A stretch of 64,000 nt of DNA, taken from contig CM073898.1 in assembly GCA_037176705.1 (NCBI GenBank), forward strand, positions 37,203,488 through 37,267,487, in the 5' to 3' direction. Under the pieces are notes generated by a model. It had not been told where the DNA came from, did no database searches, and saw only the letters and a list, made by a program, of their open reading frames with translations. Made by a program: the position numbers and the translations under genes. Source of the stretch: Molossus alvarezi (taxonomy: Eukaryota > Chordata > Mammalia > Chiroptera > Molossidae). Shown one piece after another: positions 59,772 to 64,000 of the stretch. How positions within the stretch are numbered: the first letter of the stretch is position 1; each line of letters starts with the position of its first letter.

Positions 59772-59979
59772 GCCCTGCCGGTGTGGCTCAGTGGCTGAGC
59801 CTCGAGCCATGTGCCAAGAGGTCACTGGTTCAATTCCCAGTCAAGGCACATGCCCATGTTGTGGGCCCAATCCCCAGTGGGGGGCATGCAGTCGCAGAAG
59901 GCTGCCAATCAATGTTTCTATCTCTCTCTCCTTTCTCTCTCTAAAATCAATAAAGAAAAAAATTGAAAAAAAATAAAAA
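59772..59979 (+). mobile_element. Ves SINE (type B), sense
   Basis: GCCCTGCCGGTGTGGCTCAG head, B box GGTTCAATTCCC, type-B body (CACATGCCCATGTTGTGGGC), CT tract and A-rich tail. Duplication AGAAAGACAAAGCA at 59756-59769 and 59980-59993, exact over 14 bp. Confidence 0.96.
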
Positions 59980-60225
59980 AGAAAGACAAAGCATGAAGAA
60001 AGGGGAAAAAAACTTTATATTTTAGTACCTTACAGGTACTACCATTTCTCAAAATTACACATTTTTTCTGTTTTTTTTTAACAGAGCTTCTTATTTTCAT
60101 TTTGCACTAAAATCCAGAAATGATGAAGCCAGCACTACTCTTGACAAATATTTTTCATAAAATTTAAAGAGATTCCCAGATCCTTATAAGGTAGAAAGAA
60201 GTTAAGAGGATATATCCATCTATGT

Positions 60226-60290
60226 GCCACTGTATTAGTTTGCTTGAGCTGCTGTAACAAGTATACAGGCTGGGGAATACCTAGACAGCA
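60226..60290 (-). mobile_element. MaLR-type LTR end, antisense
   Basis: TGTATTAGTTTGCTTGAGCT and GCTGTAACAAGTATACAGGC match the reverse-complement 3' end of an MLT1-type LTR. Only about 60 bp. Confidence 0.55.
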
Positions 60291-61950
60291 AGTGACTATT
60301 GGTAATGTCAAAACACAAACATTTAATTACTGAATTAACTTCTTTCTCTTATTCTCTCACTACCTCCACCTGAAGGGTCATTTGAAGTATCCTGTGACTT
60401 AAGATAGTCCTTACTTTTTTTTTGAAAGAAGAATTTTATAATATAGCATAATCAGTAACTAAGACAAAATAAATTGAAAGACTTGTATGCTAATAAACTG
60501 AGATTGCTCTTTAATTATCCAGAGCTCTCAAAACAATAATTGTCTATGCTTCAGTGTTCTACATTGTTTTTTAATGAACACACATCAAGAAAACATTATA
60601 TGTATCTAGTTGATTCCATAAAGTAAATTTCATTAATGTGTCTAAATACTTCTGGCCCTTATCTAAAATTAATCTGTAATATAATTTAGAGCCTTTAAAT
60701 TATTTCTGTTCTCAGAAACCTGTATAGCTCTCATCAATCATGTTCCCAGAAATTGATCAGAGATGTAGAAATATGAACTGCAGTTGGAAAGTACACACAC
60801 CAGGTAGGATAGCACAATCTTTTCTTGCCCCTGTTAATGTCTGAATACAAGAAGTACAAGTAGGGAAGATGGAAATACTTGGCTCTTAATGCCCATCATA
60901 TCCTACACATTTAAACTCATTTTCATGCCATGTAACAGTAGCATCCTTTTCACACATGGATGGTATATATTTTGTAGCCAAGCCCACCTGACTCACTGAG
61001 AAGTGAACGAAGATCAGAAGACTTGAGTTTTAGTACAATTTATGATACTAATTAAGTCCATGGTGCATTTTAGGTTAGCTACCCCATCTCATTTTCTTCC
61101 TCTCTCCAGGGAGGACAGTGATACAATCTTGCCCAGTATTTAGGTCAATTCTAAGAATCAAGAGAATGTTTGATTCTGAAGATGCATTTCTAAGTCATAC
61201 AACAATTTATAACAGCTCTTTAAAATATTATTTTATCACACTCTGATTTTTCAATATTTGGGTTGCTTCAATCAACTTCAAATTGTCCCTCCATGCACAG
61301 GGTTTCAGTGTTGAACTAATTAGTCATAGCCCTCATCCATAAGGTCAATTTGTGTATGTCCCAGATTCAGTGCTGACAAATCACTTAATATTTTCAATAT
61401 TATTTATTGAGCATATAACTTGCTGTCATGTACCTGGGCAGGTAAAAGTTTAAAGAAATGTTTAAAACTCACTTCTCTGAAATTGAATAAAAACTGTTAG
61501 GTTTTGCGTTCATATAGGTTTGTGGTAGGTTTTATGTCCAGATTCCCTCTCAAGCCTTAAGATCAAAGAGAGGACAATAAATAAAAACATTAAGACTCTG
61601 GAAGCCAAAACTCATCAGTCAGAACTGCTGGGCTCTGTCAGCCTCCTTCTCTCCCTTGCACAACCTACATCAAAGCAAAAAGTGGCTTCATTCCAAGTAG
61701 AAAGACACAATCCAACGTTGAACAAAATGATGCAAGGAATATGGTCAGCACTGTCACTTTTTTGCACCTATATTTTGTGCATCAAGCCTAATGAATGGCA
61801 TGTTACATAATTCAACACTGACATTGATACCTCAGAGGTTTATATGAAGAGATTGTAAACTTTGCTGAACTTACAACCACTAAATTTCACCATAATTCAA
61901 TGGGCTGTCCCCAAATCTCTATAACCATCATTTAAGAATTTGAGAAACAG
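60291..61950. other. AT-rich single-copy block
   Basis: No gene. A weak MIR/L2-like fragment may exist at 61385-61445. Confidence 0.35.
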
Positions 61951-61954
61951 ATTT

Positions 61955-62055
61955 CCTGATCCTGCCAGAGACCAACTGAATCAAATTCTCCAGAAGAGGG
62001 ACCTAGGAACCTATATATTTAAAGCTTCCATGTGTTTCTGAAATCATTCAGGTTT
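61955..62055 (-). mobile_element. MER5-type fragment
   Basis: CCAACTGAATCAAATTCTCC followed by GGGACCTAGGAACCTATATA resembles the centre of MER5A/B. Orientation and family are uncertain. Confidence 0.5.
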
Positions 62056-62184
62056 GCCAACAACTAAATTCATAGTTTTGAATGTGAAGCATATACACAG
62101 TGTAAATCAAGTACACTCTGTGGCCTTCCTGCTGTTTGTGGGAAGTTGCTCCATTTCATTGCTTGCTTGTTTTATATTAAAAAA

Positions 62185-62312
62185 TTATATGCATGTATGC
62201 ATAACCAATGGATATAGACAACAATGCTGGGGGGTGGGGGGCAGGATGGGGAGGAGGGGTCTGGGGGGGTAGGAGAAACATCTGTAACAAAATTAAAGTA
62301 ATAAAAATTGGA
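62185..62312 (+). mobile_element. Very short L1 3' end
   Basis: TTATATGCATGTATGCATAA, then a G-rich run (62229-62270) and ACATCTGTAACAAAATTAAA are the last ~130 bp of the bat-type L1, like those ending at 18748 and 52457. Duplication not clear. Confidence 0.88.
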
Positions 62313-62565
62313 AGAAAAAAAAGAAACTCCATATATAGATATAGGTGATATACACTTAGACATTCTATGCATAATTCAAAGGATTAACATCACTATGATC
62401 TCTAGGAAGAAGAGGTACTATGTGAAAAGACTAACATAAAAACAAAGTCCATTCAGCATTGAAAACAAAAAACAAACAAACAAAAAAAACTAATATCTCC
62501 ATGTGACCTTGAGGGTTATGTGTTACTGGCCAATGTTTTTACTTAATTGATTTCAATTCAACAGA

Positions 62566-62760
62566 GTACACCAGCTTCAGAGTTTAATGTGCATTAGAAT
62601 CAGTAAATAAAAACCTGGGATTTTGTTAAAATGCAGAATCTGGGCCCTGTCAGATGTTATAACTCAGTAGGTCCAACGCCGGACATTAGAAGTGATATTT
62701 TTAACAGCACCCCAACTGCTCTGGAAACCCAGCCGAAGCGATGGTGCCACAGCATGTGCA
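62566..62760 (+). mobile_element. MER5A (hAT-Charlie)
   Basis: TTTAATGTGCATTAGAATCA, TTGTTAAAATGCAGAATCTG and CTCAGTAGGTCCAACGCCGG follow the MER5A consensus in sense. The terminal GAGAACCACTG part is lost. Confidence 0.8.
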
Positions 62761-63049
62761 GTGTGTCCTGAGATTCCACCTTGCACTTGTGTGATTTGTA
62801 ACTCATGAAGAACTTTCATGTTCCTGTTCTGATTTTATCTTTACAGGCTGAGAGATGGGGTAGGTATCCTGACTTCCACATTAAAGATCCAGGAATCAAA
62901 GCTAACACCATGTTCTATGTTCCTTCTAAGGTTAAAGATTTAAAAAAAAAACAGGAAAGGAAAAATATAATATGCTGATCAAATCAATCTGAAAACTTCA
63001 AAGAAAATAAATATCTTAAACAAAATACAAATCCAAACTCCTCTCTAGC

Positions 63050-63125
63050 AATTCAACACATTTTAGAGAATCTAGTTTATGCTACACATCATGGTAGGTA
63101 CTAGTAATATTCCAAGATATAATCT
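63050..63125 (-). mobile_element. L2 3' end remnant, antisense
   Basis: AGAATCTAGTTTATGCTACA and GGTAGGTACTAGTAATATTC resemble a reverse-complement L2 end. Low certainty. Confidence 0.35.
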
Positions 63126-63190
63126 ATCAGAAAAAGAAACATATTAATTGGTTATTAAAAGTGTGAGGAGTGTTAAAAAATATGGGAAGC

Positions 63191-63610
63191 GGTATTATTG
63201 CCTGAATGTCTGTGCTCCCCAAAATTCATACGTAGAAGCCCTAAACCCAGTGTAGCTGTACTTGGGGTCTCTGGGGAATAATTAAGGTTCAGTGCGGTCA
63301 GAGAGTTAGGCCCTGATCTGATACAATTACTGCCCTTAGTAGAAGAAACGCCAGCAAGGCGTGCTCTCTCTCTTCCCTGTCTCTTATCCCTATCTCCTTC
63401 CACATGTACACATTAAGGAACTGTCATGTGAAGAAACAGTAAGAAAGGCAGAATCTACAAGATAGAAAGAGAGCCTCCACTAGGAACTGAATTTGCTCCC
63501 ACCTGGTTCACGGATAGAGCTGGCTTCCAGAACTAGAAAATAAATTTATGTTTTTTTAAGGCGCCCAGTAAATAGCATTTTGTTACAGAAGCCCAAGCAG
63601 ACTAATACAG
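63191..63610 (+). mobile_element. MaLR-type solitary LTR
   Basis: GCCTGAATGTCTGTGCTCCC, AAAATTCATACGTAGAAGCC, GAACTAGAAAATAAATTTAT (polyadenylation region) and GCAGACTAATACAG give the order of an ERVL-MaLR LTR from near its 5' end to its very end. No viral genes. A minus-strand 76-codon frame here is a by-product. Confidence 0.8.
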
Positions 63611-64000
63611 GCAGGAAGGCCTAGACACGAAGCACAGTGGTTGACTTGAGCAGTGGGTGGTGTGAGGCCTGAAGATAAGATTTGATATTATGGGTATTGG
63701 CATCTGGTGAAACTAGAAGGGCCTCAGATGACCGCACTCTAAGTTGTCCCCACTCCACTCCCACAGATAAGGTCCCCTACTCAAACAACGCTCTTGATCC
63801 AAGGGACCAGGCACAGTTCATGCCTACCCCTGAGTAATGAGGCACATTAAAGTAAATTATTAATTTAATTTAGCTCATTAAATTATTCAACAAGCCAATC
63901 ACATCCTCTCTTGGAAACCAGGGGTCATTCCATCCTCTTGATACTAAACCTGTATTATTCAACAGGCCCTGATGGTTCCTCTGTTCCCAGGTGCAACCTC
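63611..64000. other. Single-copy sequence to the window edge
   Basis: No gene or repeat that I can name. Confidence 0.35.

Noticed and set aside
1..64000. Helitrons or intact endogenous retroviruses
   Set aside because: No Helitron-type CTAG terminus with a preceding hairpin and no gag, pol or env frame was seen; all LTRs are solitary.

Overview
This is AT-rich nuclear DNA from a bat, with no gene that I can confirm. The host call rests on about fourteen Ves-type SINEs (tRNA-derived, with an A box near TGGCTCAGNGGTTAGAG, a B box GGTTCG-TTCCC, a CT-rich body and an A-rich tail). It also rests on several fairly young L1 elements sharing one 3' UTR type and on two copies of a mariner-like MITE. 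Everything older (L2, MIR, MaLR-type LTRs, MER20, MER5A, a Tigger end, L1M) is shared across placental mammals. A vespertilionid or related yangochiropteran is most likely, but I see no Helitron to narrow this further.

Layout. 0-10 kb: an old L1 3' end split by a Ves SINE, more Ves copies, MIRs, decayed L1M, MER20. 10-12.5 kb: a long antisense L2 split by an LTR. 13.9-22 kb: a dense young block (full-length Ves, a 5'-truncated L1 at 16956-18748 with target-site duplications, a mariner MITE, more Ves and a 187-bp L1 stub). 22.5-23.1 kb: an MLT1-type LTR carrying an L1 fragment. 24.8-27 kb: sparse in repeats, with one candidate small exon at 25133-25210. 27-30.8 kb: two old antisense L1s with an LTR and a MITE inside the first. 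31.5-32.3 kb: a MIR split by an MLT1. 37.4-38.6 kb: L2 and MIR. 40.8-42.5 kb: an L1 with a 5' inversion (twin priming), next to a short minus-strand open frame of unknown nature. 43-50 kb: mostly single-copy, with MIR and L2. 50.5-52.8 kb: an L1 followed at once by a Ves SINE. 54.9-55.0 kb: a GC-rich minisatellite. 57.2-59.7 kb: a repeat-poor block with a CpG patch, the best candidate here for conserved non-coding DNA. 59.8-64 kb: a last Ves, MER5A pieces, an L1 stub and a MaLR-type LTR.

Nearly all reading frames longer than 60 codons fall in repeats or look random, so none is called as a gene. The L1 ORF2 remnants are broken by stops, frameshifts, truncation or inversion and cannot encode an active element. 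The window reads as intergenic or intronic DNA shaped by repeated retrotransposition. I found no convincing undescribed system. The points most worth checking are the candidate exon, the tail-less SINE head at 3580-3629, the twin-primed L1 and the repeat-poor block. Repeat family names come from remembered consensus features, not from a database search.
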